DNA of 42,642 nt from a virus: positions 1 to 42,642 of the IMG/VR virus record IMGVR_UViG_3300006792_000002. One strand, 5' to 3'. The translations under genes and the position numbers were made by a program. How positions within the stretch are numbered: the first letter of the stretch is position 1; the number at the start of each line of letters is the position of its first letter. The notes under the pieces are model-generated. The model was not told the DNA's origin, made no database searches, and saw only the letters and a list, made by a program, of their open reading frames with translations. Below, piece by piece: positions 13,447 to 18,943 of the stretch.

Positions 13447-14747
13447 ATCAGCTCCTGGCTATAAAGTTTAAGGCCATCATCAGTATCTACAAAGTGTGCC
13501 CATTGGTGTTGGTAATCACATTTTTTTCGTGAAAGCGCAGGCTTGATAAATACGCTTGATATAGGCGCACGGGTTTCGTCGGGTGCATACACTTCCGGTC
13601 TTGCCCCGGGGATAACAGAACCAACAATTAGATCATCGAAGTTTTGTGGCCTGAAGCCAACTATAATCATTGATGATGCCTTGATAATCTGTTTCGAGCC
13701 GTACGCATCGTGTACCTCTGGAACGTGCCCGTATCCGCTTTTGCGGTCTTTGGTTGTTGTTACCTGTGAAAGCATGTTCATCAGCACGTTGTACTTGGTG
13801 CATAATTGGGTTAGCCGCCTACACGTTTCTGTGATGCGTTCGTTATCACCAACCCAGCGCCCGATATTGAGTTGCACCTCTTGCAGGTAGTCCATAACCA
13901 CAACATCAACGCCCTGCGTAAACTCGGCTTCAATGAACGACGACTCGATGGAATCTATATCGAAACGATCATCAACGAGTAAGAATTTATCGCCATAGTT
14001 CATCCATTCATCTTTCAGGATTTGCTTGACGTTGTCTAAAATATCATTGTTTTGTCCTTCGAGCGTAAAGTACATAACCGTGCGCCCTTGTCTCAGGTGT
14101 TGCGCTGCCTCCCAGCACGCCGAACGGGTCTTGCCATGCTTAGATCGGAAAATGGAGCTTTTAACGGTTCCCTTATGAAGTCCGGAATTAGCGTAAATCT
14201 TATCATCGAATAGCGGTATACCAAGGTACAAGCGTTCGCCCCAGTTATCTTTTTCTTCGTGTACTTCAAAGGCGGTTTTATATTTCTTTTCAGATCCCTT
14301 ATTCCAGCCGATAGCACAATCCATTGCCATCTTTGCCAACTGTTCAGGGTGCGTATCCTTGTTCGCCTCATCATTAAGGGTTGATATATCTTTTTTCGCC
14401 TTACGGATGCCGCCCAGCTTGGCAAGCTCGTTAATTTTCGGGTCAAACTTGGTGTCGTGATCCCACGCATTGCGTATATGGTTGGCTTCGGCCTCGCTGT
14501 AAATACCTAAGTCGATCCACGTATCACAAATAACAACCGGGTCAATATCTTTTCCGGCTTGGAATCGGTTCTGGATAATGCCAAATGCCTTGCTGTTGGT
14601 CCCAATTTTGAAGTCACGAAGATTGCTAAGGGTATTCATTGCCTTTGCCAGCGCCTCTTTGCTGTGCAGGCATACGCTTAACACATATTGTTCTGTGTTT
14701 TTTGCATCAAGATACCGGCGATCATCCATTTCAGTTAAGGCTTGCAT
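13443..14747 (-). CDS. dnaB: DnaB-like replicative helicase
   Basis: This 434-residue protein is shaped like DnaB. A helical N-terminal domain (about 15-110) and linker precede a RecA-like ATPase core. Walker A is FRSKHGKTRS (about 198-209), which keeps GKT but lacks the usual glycine pair of GxPGxGKT. Walker B is VDVVVMDYLQ, followed by SQVTT and a late RKS/GYGH arginine region. DnaB helicases unwind DNA at the fork as hexamers. The O-like initiator gene immediately upstream (17-base overlap) suggests it loads this helicase at the iterons within its own gene. The odd Walker A is noted as a finding. Confidence 0.82.
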   Translation of the reverse strand: MQALTEMDDRRYLDAKNTEQYVLSVCLHSKEALAKAMNTLSNLRDFKIGTNSKAFGIIQNRFQAGKDIDPVVICDTWIDLGIYSEAEANHIRNAWDHDTKFDPKINELAKLGGIRKAKKDISTLNDEANKDTHPEQLAKMAMDCAIGWNKGSEKKYKTAFEVHEEKDNWGERLYLGIPLFDDKIYANSGLHKGTVKSSIFRSKHGKTRSACWEAAQHLRQGRTVMYFTLEGQNNDILDNVKQILKDEWMNYGDKFLLVDDRFDIDSIESSFIEAEFTQGVDVVVMDYLQEVQLNIGRWVGDNERITETCRRLTQLCTKYNVLMNMLSQVTTTKDRKSGYGHVPEVHDAYGSKQIIKASSMIIVGFRPQNFDDLIVGSVIPGARPEVYAPDETRAPISSVFIKPALSRKKCDYQHQWAHFVDTDDGLKLYSQELI

Positions 14748-15462
14748 TTATTCTCCTAATTTTGTTTTGATCTCCTATTTGCGGTTTGTCTTCGTTTACG
14801 TTCAGATAGCGTTCCGGTTTTTCATCATTCCGCCAGAAGGTACTCCAGCTTGTTTTGTGCTTTTTACCTTCTCCGTTTATCCATGAATCTTTTGAGCGGT
14901 TGATAATAGATTGTTTAAGCTCTTTATCAGAATAGGTTTTGAGGCGTTGGCGTATCTGTTTCCTTTTTCTATCTGTAACCCGGCATTGAGCATCATTTAT
15001 CTTATTCCAAAAGTCAACCCATTTTGAGTAATCAAAAACATCATCATCCTTTATATTTTGTTTAGTTTCTTTTGTAACAGTTTCTTTTGTGTGTGAACTT
15101 TGTTCATAGGCGCCCTGTGAACTTTCTTCATAGGTGCTATGAACTTTCTTCATAGGCTCTGATTCTACCTGTGAACTTTCTTCATAGACAACCTCGTATG
15201 ATTTTATGTCATTAATGGTCTCGGTTTTGATTAATCCATGATCTCCAAGTGATCGTACAGCATCAATTATGCACCTATTAGAGAGGCCTGTTTTTTCTTC
15301 AAGTTGAGATGTGCTTATCCTATCAGTCTCCTTATGCCAACCGATTGTTTGCCTGCAAATTATTAGAAATATTTGTATTTCTGAACCCTTTAATTTTGGT
15401 AGCCATTCATCTAAGAAATCGTTAGGTATCTGTGTATGATTAATACTTCTTAGTTTACTCAT
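14731..15462 (-). CDS. Replication initiator, phage O-like
   Basis: The 243 residues start with a winged-helix initiator domain: TQIPNDFLDEWLPKLKGSEI, then IICRQTIGWHKETD, ISTSQLEEKTGL and the recognition helix RCIIDAVRSLGDHGLIKTE. This closely follows the lambda-O/phage-replication-protein N-terminal pattern. The middle (about 90-125) is low complexity, reading YEESSQ and SSHTKE repeatedly, because the DNA here carries four iterons. The C-terminal part is basic and helical (DRKRKQIRQRLKTYS) and may contact the helicase. As in lambda, gene and origin appear to coincide. Confidence 0.8.
   Translation of the reverse strand: MSKLRSINHTQIPNDFLDEWLPKLKGSEIQIFLIICRQTIGWHKETDRISTSQLEEKTGLSNRCIIDAVRSLGDHGLIKTETINDIKSYEVVYEESSQVESEPMKKVHSTYEESSQGAYEQSSHTKETVTKETKQNIKDDDVFDYSKWVDFWNKINDAQCRVTDRKRKQIRQRLKTYSDKELKQSIINRSKDSWINGEGKKHKTSWSTFWRNDEKPERYLNVNEDKPQIGDQNKIRRINASLN
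15092..15188. repeat. Four iterons, probable replication origin
   Basis: Four 19-bp copies of TGTGAACTTTsTTCATAGG lie at 15092-15110, 15116-15134, 15138-15156 and 15170-15188. Each is an imperfect palindrome (TATGAA...TTCATA). Starts are 24, 22 and 32 bp apart, close to two, two and three helical turns, so the sites face the same side of DNA. They lie inside the initiator gene, like lambda ori inside gene O. AT-rich DNA follows on the left (about 15040-15090). Confidence 0.75.
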
Positions 15463-15731
15463 TTATTGCTCTTTTTGGAGTTACAAATATTACAAAGTGT
15501 TTGTAAATTCGAAATATGATTACCACCACCAATAGATTGTGCTTCAACATGGTCTATCTCAAGTATCCATAATTTACCATCTTCTCTATCAGGTAAATAA
15601 GGGGCAAAACTACCATCATAATCTTTATTTATTTTATCTGAAATAGGTGCTTTTACACCACATTTCTGACAAGTAAATTTATCTCTTTTATGTACTAATC
15701 TTCTTTTGTTAGGTGTAATATAAAAAGCCAT
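15459..15731 (-). CDS. HNH endonuclease, free-standing
   Basis: This 90-residue compact HNH protein has a zinc pair C21/C24, EIDHVEAQSIGGGNHISN (D60, H61, N75) and C80/C83 in LCNICNSKKSN. It overlaps the initiator gene by four bases and has a good ribosome binding site (AAGGAAA). Such proteins near replication genes may be homing endonucleases or accessory nickases. It follows a strong terminator-like hairpin by only about 25 bases, so its expression depends on read-through. Confidence 0.85.
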   Translation of the reverse strand: MAFYITPNKRRLVHKRDKFTCQKCGVKAPISDKINKDYDGSFAPYLPDREDGKLWILEIDHVEAQSIGGGNHISNLQTLCNICNSKKSNK

Positions 15732-15753
15732 TTTCCTTATAATTAGGTTAAAT

Positions 15754-15844
15754 AAAAAAGCCCCTTAGAAGAAACGGCTGCGGCCTGTGGCATTTTCCCA
15801 AAATCGTGTAGGGGTTGTACCGCAAACCGCCTCTTCTAAGAGGC
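15754..15844 (-). terminator. Structured terminator/attenuator before replication genes
   Basis: On the minus strand a long hairpin ends in TTTTTT (15754-15759). Stem blocks CTTAGAAGA (15764-15772) with TCTTCTAAG (15832-15840) and TGCGG (15779-15783) with CCGCA (15820-15824) are strong; an inner hairpin ATTTT-GGG-AAAAT sits in the loop. The 5' half alone can fold as GCCTCT-TAGA-AGAGGC, which would prevent the long terminator stem. Two exclusive folds plus a U-run are typical of attenuators. All HNH, initiator and helicase genes lie beyond it. Confidence 0.65.
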
Positions 15845-15934
15845 TATAAACGATTTTTATTAAGCATGCCACTGCTTATGTTCAAAATGTCAAGTTGAAT
15901 ATTAACAAACGTGCAACTAAAAAGCAAACGGAAA
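15845..15934. other. Non-coding gap downstream of methyltransferase remnant
   Basis: No gene is seen in these 90 bases. The sequence is A-rich on the plus strand and forms the leader of the attenuator on the minus strand. Confidence 0.5.
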
Positions 15935-16027
15935 CTAAAACAACGTAGTCTGGCTTATGTGCTGCTCAAATCGCTTCACTGCGGCGTTGTAATAAACCTC
16001 ATCAAGCTCTACATCTTCAAAAACCAT
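15935..16027 (-). pseudogene. C-terminal remnant of a DNA adenine methyltransferase
   Basis: A 30-codon frame encodes VELDEVYYNAAVKRFEQHI and ends QTTLF. This matches the usual C-terminus of phage N6-adenine methyltransferases, where ELDxxYYxxAxxRFE follows the SAM-binding motif and the chain ends in LF. The N-terminal remnant lies at 16636-16755 and the centre is missing, replaced by the 16009-16620 gene. It has an ATG with GGGGAAGGGA upstream, so a 30-residue peptide could still be made. Confidence 0.65.
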
Positions 16028-16620
16028 TCCCTTCCCCTCTCAATATCTGAAAAATATTTAGCGTTCGTTTGGTGTGGCTCATAGTCATCTCTTAGCATTC
16101 TATAAACAGCTGAACTACCAATGTTTATTTTTCTTGATATATCCATTCCAGACAACCCTTCCTTAGAAAGCTTTTTTACTTTTTCATAATCCTGTATTCC
16201 CTTTTCATCATAATAAGTGCCTCTAAATTCATTTACCCTAAAATTCATTGTTGAAGCCATATCATCATGCTTTAAGTAACCCACAGAGCCGGTGTCTAAA
16301 ACAACTAATGCAAACAAATCAACCTCCCCCAAAGTGTATTTCTTTTTATTGCTTTTACCGTGATTCCGTATATTAAAAATATAGGCTTTCGTTTCTTTAG
16401 CCCTTTGAGGAACCATTCTATAAGTTTGAGTAGTTTTGACTTGCACCCTTTTTATTTCAGATCCTATATCTAAGCAAACATCATAAGGTAGCCCCTGCTC
16501 GCTTGGGTATGCTATAAAGCCCTTTAATATTAAATCAGCACAAACAAGATATTCACCTGCTTTGCCTATTTGTAACTCGTTCGATGTTCTTATTTTAAAT
16601 CCCATACCCCAAGTTAACAT
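16009..16620 (-). CDS. PD-(D/E)XK endonuclease with HTH, I-Ssp6803I-like
   Basis: The 203 residues have IGKAGEYLVCADLILKG (E23), LPYDVCLDIG (D47) and KRVQVKTTQ (Q60, K62), the plan of the PD-(D/E)XK group that includes the homing enzyme I-Ssp6803I. The C-terminal part (VKKLSKEGLSGMDISRK, then GSSAVYRMLRDDY) is a resolvase-type helix-turn-helix, giving DNA specificity. An alternative start is MGFKIRTS at 16602. It sits exactly between two pieces of an adenine methyltransferase gene, so it is probably a mobile endonuclease gene that replaced the enzyme's centre. Confidence 0.75.
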   Translation of the reverse strand: MLTWGMGFKIRTSNELQIGKAGEYLVCADLILKGFIAYPSEQGLPYDVCLDIGSEIKRVQVKTTQTYRMVPQRAKETKAYIFNIRNHGKSNKKKYTLGEVDLFALVVLDTGSVGYLKHDDMASTMNFRVNEFRGTYYDEKGIQDYEKVKKLSKEGLSGMDISRKINIGSSAVYRMLRDDYEPHQTNAKYFSDIERGREWFLKM

Positions 16621-16635
16621 ATTCGATTGAATATA

Positions 16636-16755
16636 TCAAGTATCGCAAATAGCTAAATCCCAATAATTTTCAGGCTTATTTTTCATTAAGTCCATGCAGT
16701 CGCCCAAAAACATGCGTATCGTGGAGCGACCTTTGTATTCTTTACACTTTGTCAT
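16636..16755 (-). pseudogene. N-terminal remnant of a DNA adenine methyltransferase
   Basis: A 39-residue frame contains MFLGDCMDLMKNKPENYWDL then AICD and stops (AICDT). In N6/N4 methyltransferases the same context continues as ICDPPYG, the catalytic motif IV. The frame therefore breaks exactly at the active site. The matching C-terminus is at 15935-16027. Together they mark a methyltransferase gene of which about 38 N-terminal and 30 C-terminal residues survive. Confidence 0.7.
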
Positions 16756-16831
16756 AGATTATTTTATGTTTCGAATTGTTCATGTTATCCCGCGAATATG
16801 CGTATTGTTGATAGCATCCGTTGTGGTGCAT
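16742..16831 (-). CDS. Possible small protein, 29 residues
   Basis: The frame HHNGCYQQYAYSRDNMNNSK, then HKIIYDKV, begins with a TAATG overlap with the zinc-ribbon gene's stop and ends within the methyltransferase remnant. The overlap is the only support, and composition is not distinctive. Confidence 0.25.
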   Translation of the reverse strand: MHHNGCYQQYAYSRDNMNNSKHKIIYDKV

Positions 16832-17067
16832 TAAGTGTACACGCACCCGCACTCATGGCAGATGTCAGCTTGAATGCCTACCTCCTTGTGAATGCCGGCA
16901 TCATCTGTAACCGTTAGTTCAAGGCTATCGCACTCCACACATTTCCGTTCTCTTGGATTATTTACTTTTAAATGAGAATAATCGTTACCATCCGAATAAC
17001 GCACCACAACACCCGCTAAGGGTGCATGGCCTTGTTGGTTATCGGAAGTTTGTTTCTCGTTGCTCAT
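16831..17067 (-). CDS. Zinc-ribbon protein
   Basis: This 78-residue protein has two CxxC knuckles (RKCVECDS and DICHECGCVYT), which with the intervening strands suggest a zinc ribbon of about 35 residues. The N-terminal 35 residues are polar and probably flexible. Small zinc-ribbon proteins in phage early operons often touch RNA polymerase or DNA, but nothing here shows which. Confidence 0.7.
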   Translation of the reverse strand: MSNEKQTSDNQQGHAPLAGVVVRYSDGNDYSHLKVNNPRERKCVECDSLELTVTDDAGIHKEVGIQADICHECGCVYT

Positions 17068-17142
17068 ATCATTGTGTTTTGAAAGTTAAGTAGCCCGTTG
17101 CAGGTCGGCCACGACACCCTAGCTTCTACGTTAGGCATAATA

Positions 17143-17445
17143 CTACTTACGCCATCTAATCAGCATTTCCTTTTTGCCATTATACTTAGTCCTATCTGCA
17201 TCACGCTCGAACACTTCTTTTACTTCTATTTCAGCATTATCAAGCAGTACACATACCCAAGCGTGTTCTTTTTCGTCAATATGGTGTGAGCGTGTTCTTA
17301 ATCCAATTTCATTTAATGCTTTTAGTAAAGGAATTGCTTCTTTGTTCGCCACAAATTCACCATCTCCAAAATCAACCAATTCGTGCTTATCACCTATTTT
17401 GTGGTGGTGGTTGCAATACCTGTATTCTTCTGTTGAGTCCTTCAT
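17143..17445 (-). CDS. Conserved small phage protein (LRTRxHH type)
   Basis: This 100-residue protein contains LLKALNEIGLRTRSHHI, then AWVCVLLDNAEIEVKEVFERDADRTKYNGKKE in short pieces, a pattern that I recognise from early regions of other phages and some bacterial genomes; its function is unknown. The N-terminal HHHK and several His may bind metal. It lies near the promoter end of the early operon. Confidence 0.7.
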   Translation of the reverse strand: MKDSTEEYRYCNHHHKIGDKHELVDFGDGEFVANKEAIPLLKALNEIGLRTRSHHIDEKEHAWVCVLLDNAEIEVKEVFERDADRTKYNGKKEMLIRWRK

Positions 17446-17516
17446 AATTTACAGTACCATGCCTAACAAAGGCTAAAATTAATAGCCTTATCAAGCTGAT
17501 TGTTTAATTGATTAGT

Positions 17517-17663
17517 TCATTCCTCGGCTTTAATTTTCCTTGTAAAACATTTAGTGCAACAATTAAATGCAAACTTAGCACCTTCTGTTATTGGTTCTCG
17601 TTTGCACTCAGGACAAATTGCTACGTATTTCTTCTTTCCATAAATATCTTCTGCTGTTGCCAT
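17517..17663 (-). CDS. Small zinc-ribbon protein, 48 residues
   Basis: Cysteines C17/C20 (AICPECKRE) and C36/C39 (CCTKCFTRK) form a zinc ribbon. A textbook Shine-Dalgarno (GGAGGAG, eight bases from the ATG) overlaps the end of the ribbon-helix-helix gene. As the second gene after the early leftward promoter it is probably expressed early and strongly. No closer family assignment is possible. Confidence 0.75.
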   Translation of the reverse strand: MATAEDIYGKKKYVAICPECKREPITEGAKFAFNCCTKCFTRKIKAEE

Positions 17664-17666
17664 AAT

Positions 17667-17792
17667 TTACTCCTCCGCTTTCGTTAAAACCATGCGCACA
17701 TAGGCAGACAGCGAGATGTTCAAAGCATCGGCCTGGGCTTGTAGTTTTTCCTTTAGTTCCTTTGGCACACGTATTTTCAAGTAATCTTCCAT
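17667..17792 (-). CDS. Ribbon-helix-helix repressor-like protein, 41 residues
   Basis: The sequence EDYLKIRVPKELKEKLQAQA then LNISLSAYVRMVLTK is a classic Arc/CopG ribbon-helix-helix: a strand (LKIRVP), helix A, turn and helix B. A longer frame over the same DNA in another phase has no homology-like features. It is the first gene leftward of the central divergent region and sits against CCACAA repeats, so autoregulation of this promoter is likely (inference). Confidence 0.8.
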   Translation of the reverse strand: MEDYLKIRVPKELKEKLQAQADALNISLSAYVRMVLTKAEE

Positions 17793-17798
17793 AACCCG

Positions 17799-17827
17799 AA
17801 GATACCACAAATAAACCACAACCACAA
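17799..17827 (-). promoter_or_regulatory. Early leftward promoter with CCACAA operators
   Basis: On the minus strand TTGTGG (17822-17827) and TATCTT (17799-17804) are 17 bases apart. The predicted start lies at or next to the ATG at 17792, so the mRNA may be leaderless. Three TTGTGG copies (17805-17810, 17816-17821, 17822-17827) cover the promoter and are plausible half-sites for the adjacent ribbon-helix-helix protein. Confidence 0.55.
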
Positions 17828-17936
17828 ACCCGCACAGGAAATATCAGAAAAACATAAGTAATTCCATCTCTTTTTTAAAAGCTTTGTTTAAAGCACACAT
17901 GATGCGTTTATAGCAGAAGAAAGATGGGAGAATAAT

Positions 17937-17965
17937 TTGCACGCTATGCCTAACAGCTATATGTT
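17937..17965 (+). promoter_or_regulatory. Promoter P2 of plus operon 2
   Basis: TTGCAC (17937-17942) is followed by TATATG at 15 bp or TATGTT at 17 bp. The start should fall at about 17970, at GTGAAGCAAAT. AGCTATA just before the -10 is shared with P1, marking a duplicated promoter cassette. Confidence 0.6.
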
Positions 17966-17969
17966 ACAG

Positions 17970-17992
17970 GTGAAGCAAATGAGGGAAACCTC
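17970..17992 (+). promoter_or_regulatory. Conserved leader with GNRA-tetraloop hairpin (copy 2)
   Basis: GTGAAGCAAAT is followed by GAGG (17981-17984), loop GAAA and CCTC (17989-17992). Copy 1 at 1333-1355 has GGGG-GTAA-CCCC. The G-C to A-T pair change keeps the stem, and both loops are GNRA. The next 20 bases up to the ATG are unrelated between the copies, which sharpens the case that this block is the functional unit. Confidence 0.6.
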
Positions 17993-18013
17993 AAAAACTA
18001 ACAACATAGTATA

Positions 18014-18202
18014 ATGACTAACAAGCTCAAAAGGTTCTTAGATAACAGAAAGGAATCAGATTTTATTGATAAAAATGCTTATGCAAGTAGAAAGGCAAAG
18101 AGCTTTCTTAATACTGATGCCTATAAAGACAATGAGAAGTACAAAGGAAATGATATACATGTTATGCTTTTAGTTTTAAGAGACCCAAGCCAAGAAATTT
18201 AA
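18014..18202 (+). CDS. Small hypothetical protein, first gene of plus operon 2
   Basis: This 62-residue, basic and mostly helical protein (NKLKRFLDNRKESDFIDKN, SRKAKSFLNTDAYKDN) is not recognised. It has no Shine-Dalgarno; the leader hairpin lies 22 bases upstream. Position after an early promoter suggests an early regulatory or anti-host function. Confidence 0.65.
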   Translation: MTNKLKRFLDNRKESDFIDKNAYASRKAKSFLNTDAYKDNEKYKGNDIHVMLLVLRDPSQEI

Positions 18203-18225
18203 ATCCCAAACAAACCCTTAGCAAA

Positions 18226-18603
18226 ATGAATAAAAAAACAGGTAATATGAAATCACGAATAGCCATAGGAACGATAATCTTCTTTTTAGGTTGTGTATCA
18301 CTTACAAATGCTCAATCTAACCAATATGAAATTAAAAAGGCAGTTAAAAATGCCGTTGAAAAAGCCAAAGAAATAGGCATGTTAACAAGAATTGATACCC
18401 AAAATAAAAGCTTCTATATAAAGAGAGTTTACTGGTTTGCATTTAATAGTAAGCAAAAAGAGAATACCGTCCGTGCCTTTGCGCGGTATTTTGGATATTT
18501 TATTTATGACATGGATAGTGCTGTAGGTATCTATGTTAAAGATAATCAGTCAGGAAAAACACTTGCTACTTATGGTGTTTGGGAAGGCGTTGTAATAAAA
18601 TAA
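18226..18603 (+). CDS. Exported small protein, plus operon 2
   Basis: This 125-residue protein has an N-terminal signal: basic start, hydrophobic IAIGTIIFFLGCVSL, then TNAQS. Cleavage after TNA by signal peptidase I is likely; the FLGC (C23) is a weak lipobox alternative. MKSRIAIG (residue 8) is a second possible start. The mature part is basic and alpha/beta. AAACCCTTAGC precedes the ATG without a Shine-Dalgarno, and element E2 follows the stop. An exported early phage protein may alter the envelope or exclude other phages (inference). Confidence 0.7.
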   Translation: MNKKTGNMKSRIAIGTIIFFLGCVSLTNAQSNQYEIKKAVKNAVEKAKEIGMLTRIDTQNKSFYIKRVYWFAFNSKQKENTVRAFARYFGYFIYDMDSAVGIYVKDNQSGKTLATYGVWEGVVIK

Positions 18604-18605
18604 CT

Positions 18606-18653
18606 TATCCTGCTAAGGGCGCCGAAACCTTCGGGGAGTAGGCGCCTTTTTCT
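18606..18653 (+). terminator. Post-stop hairpin element E2, terminator-like
   Basis: TTATCCTGCTAAGGG begins two bases after the stop. Stem GGCGCC (18618-18623) pairs with GGCGCC (18641-18646), with inner CCGAA/TTCGG, and TTTTTCTT follows. E1 (1688-1731) has the same sequence frame but GGAGCC/GGCTCC, a compensatory change. GCTAAGGG (18612-18619) is complementary to CCCTTAGC before four start codons. It probably terminates or attenuates plus operon 2. Confidence 0.65.
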
Positions 18654-18666
18654 TAACCAAAACACA

Positions 18667-18942
18667 ATGAAAATGAACAAGACAAAAGACGTTACCAGTG
18701 CCGAATTGAAGGCCTTATCAGATACGTTTAGTGATGAAGATAAAGATGATTTTGCAATGACTATCGGCAATCTGTTTTTCAGGATGGAAGAGATGGATTT
18801 TGATACGTGGTGGGTTCAAATTTATATTGGAGAAGCCCCCTATTTTTTCGGTGGTAATATAATAGATGGCAGAATAAATGCTATCAATGCCCTCGTGCAA
18901 AGGGGCCAAGAAATTTTGAATAAACAAAAACAAAGAGGATAA
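18667..18942 (+). CDS. Hypothetical acidic protein, plus operon 2
   Basis: This protein has up to 91 residues; a second ATG six bases later (MNKTKDV) is also possible. The N-terminus is acidic (LSDTFSDEDKDDFAM), the middle aromatic (DFDTWWVQIYIGEAPYFFGG). No signal or membrane segment is found and no family is recognised. It lies 14 bases after the E2 terminator, so it is expressed only by read-through or from an unseen promoter. Confidence 0.65.
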   Translation: MKMNKTKDVTSAELKALSDTFSDEDKDDFAMTIGNLFFRMEEMDFDTWWVQIYIGEAPYFFGGNIIDGRINAINALVQRGQEILNKQKQRG

Positions 18943-18943
18943 A

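Larger units (their letters stand above)
17793..18013. promoter_or_regulatory. Divergent control region 2 (early operon / plus operon 2)
   Basis: These 220 bases contain the leftward early promoter with its CCACAA repeats, a GATGCGTTTATAGC motif (17901-17914) related to one in control region 1, and the rightward promoter P2 with its leader hairpin. There is no gene. It mirrors control region 1 in plan: a long operon leaves to the left and a short one to the right. Confidence 0.65.

Noticed and set aside
14093-14470. Minus-strand frame inside the helicase gene
   Set aside because: A shifted-frame shadow of the helicase with no start signal.
17608-17835. A 75-codon minus-strand frame
   Set aside because: It lies in another phase over two better genes (ribbon-helix-helix and zinc-ribbon) that have good starts, a Shine-Dalgarno and recognisable folds.
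17133-17953. Repeated ATGCCTAAC-like word at three places near the control region
   Set aside because: Nine bases only, in differing orientations, with no common structure around them; possibly chance.
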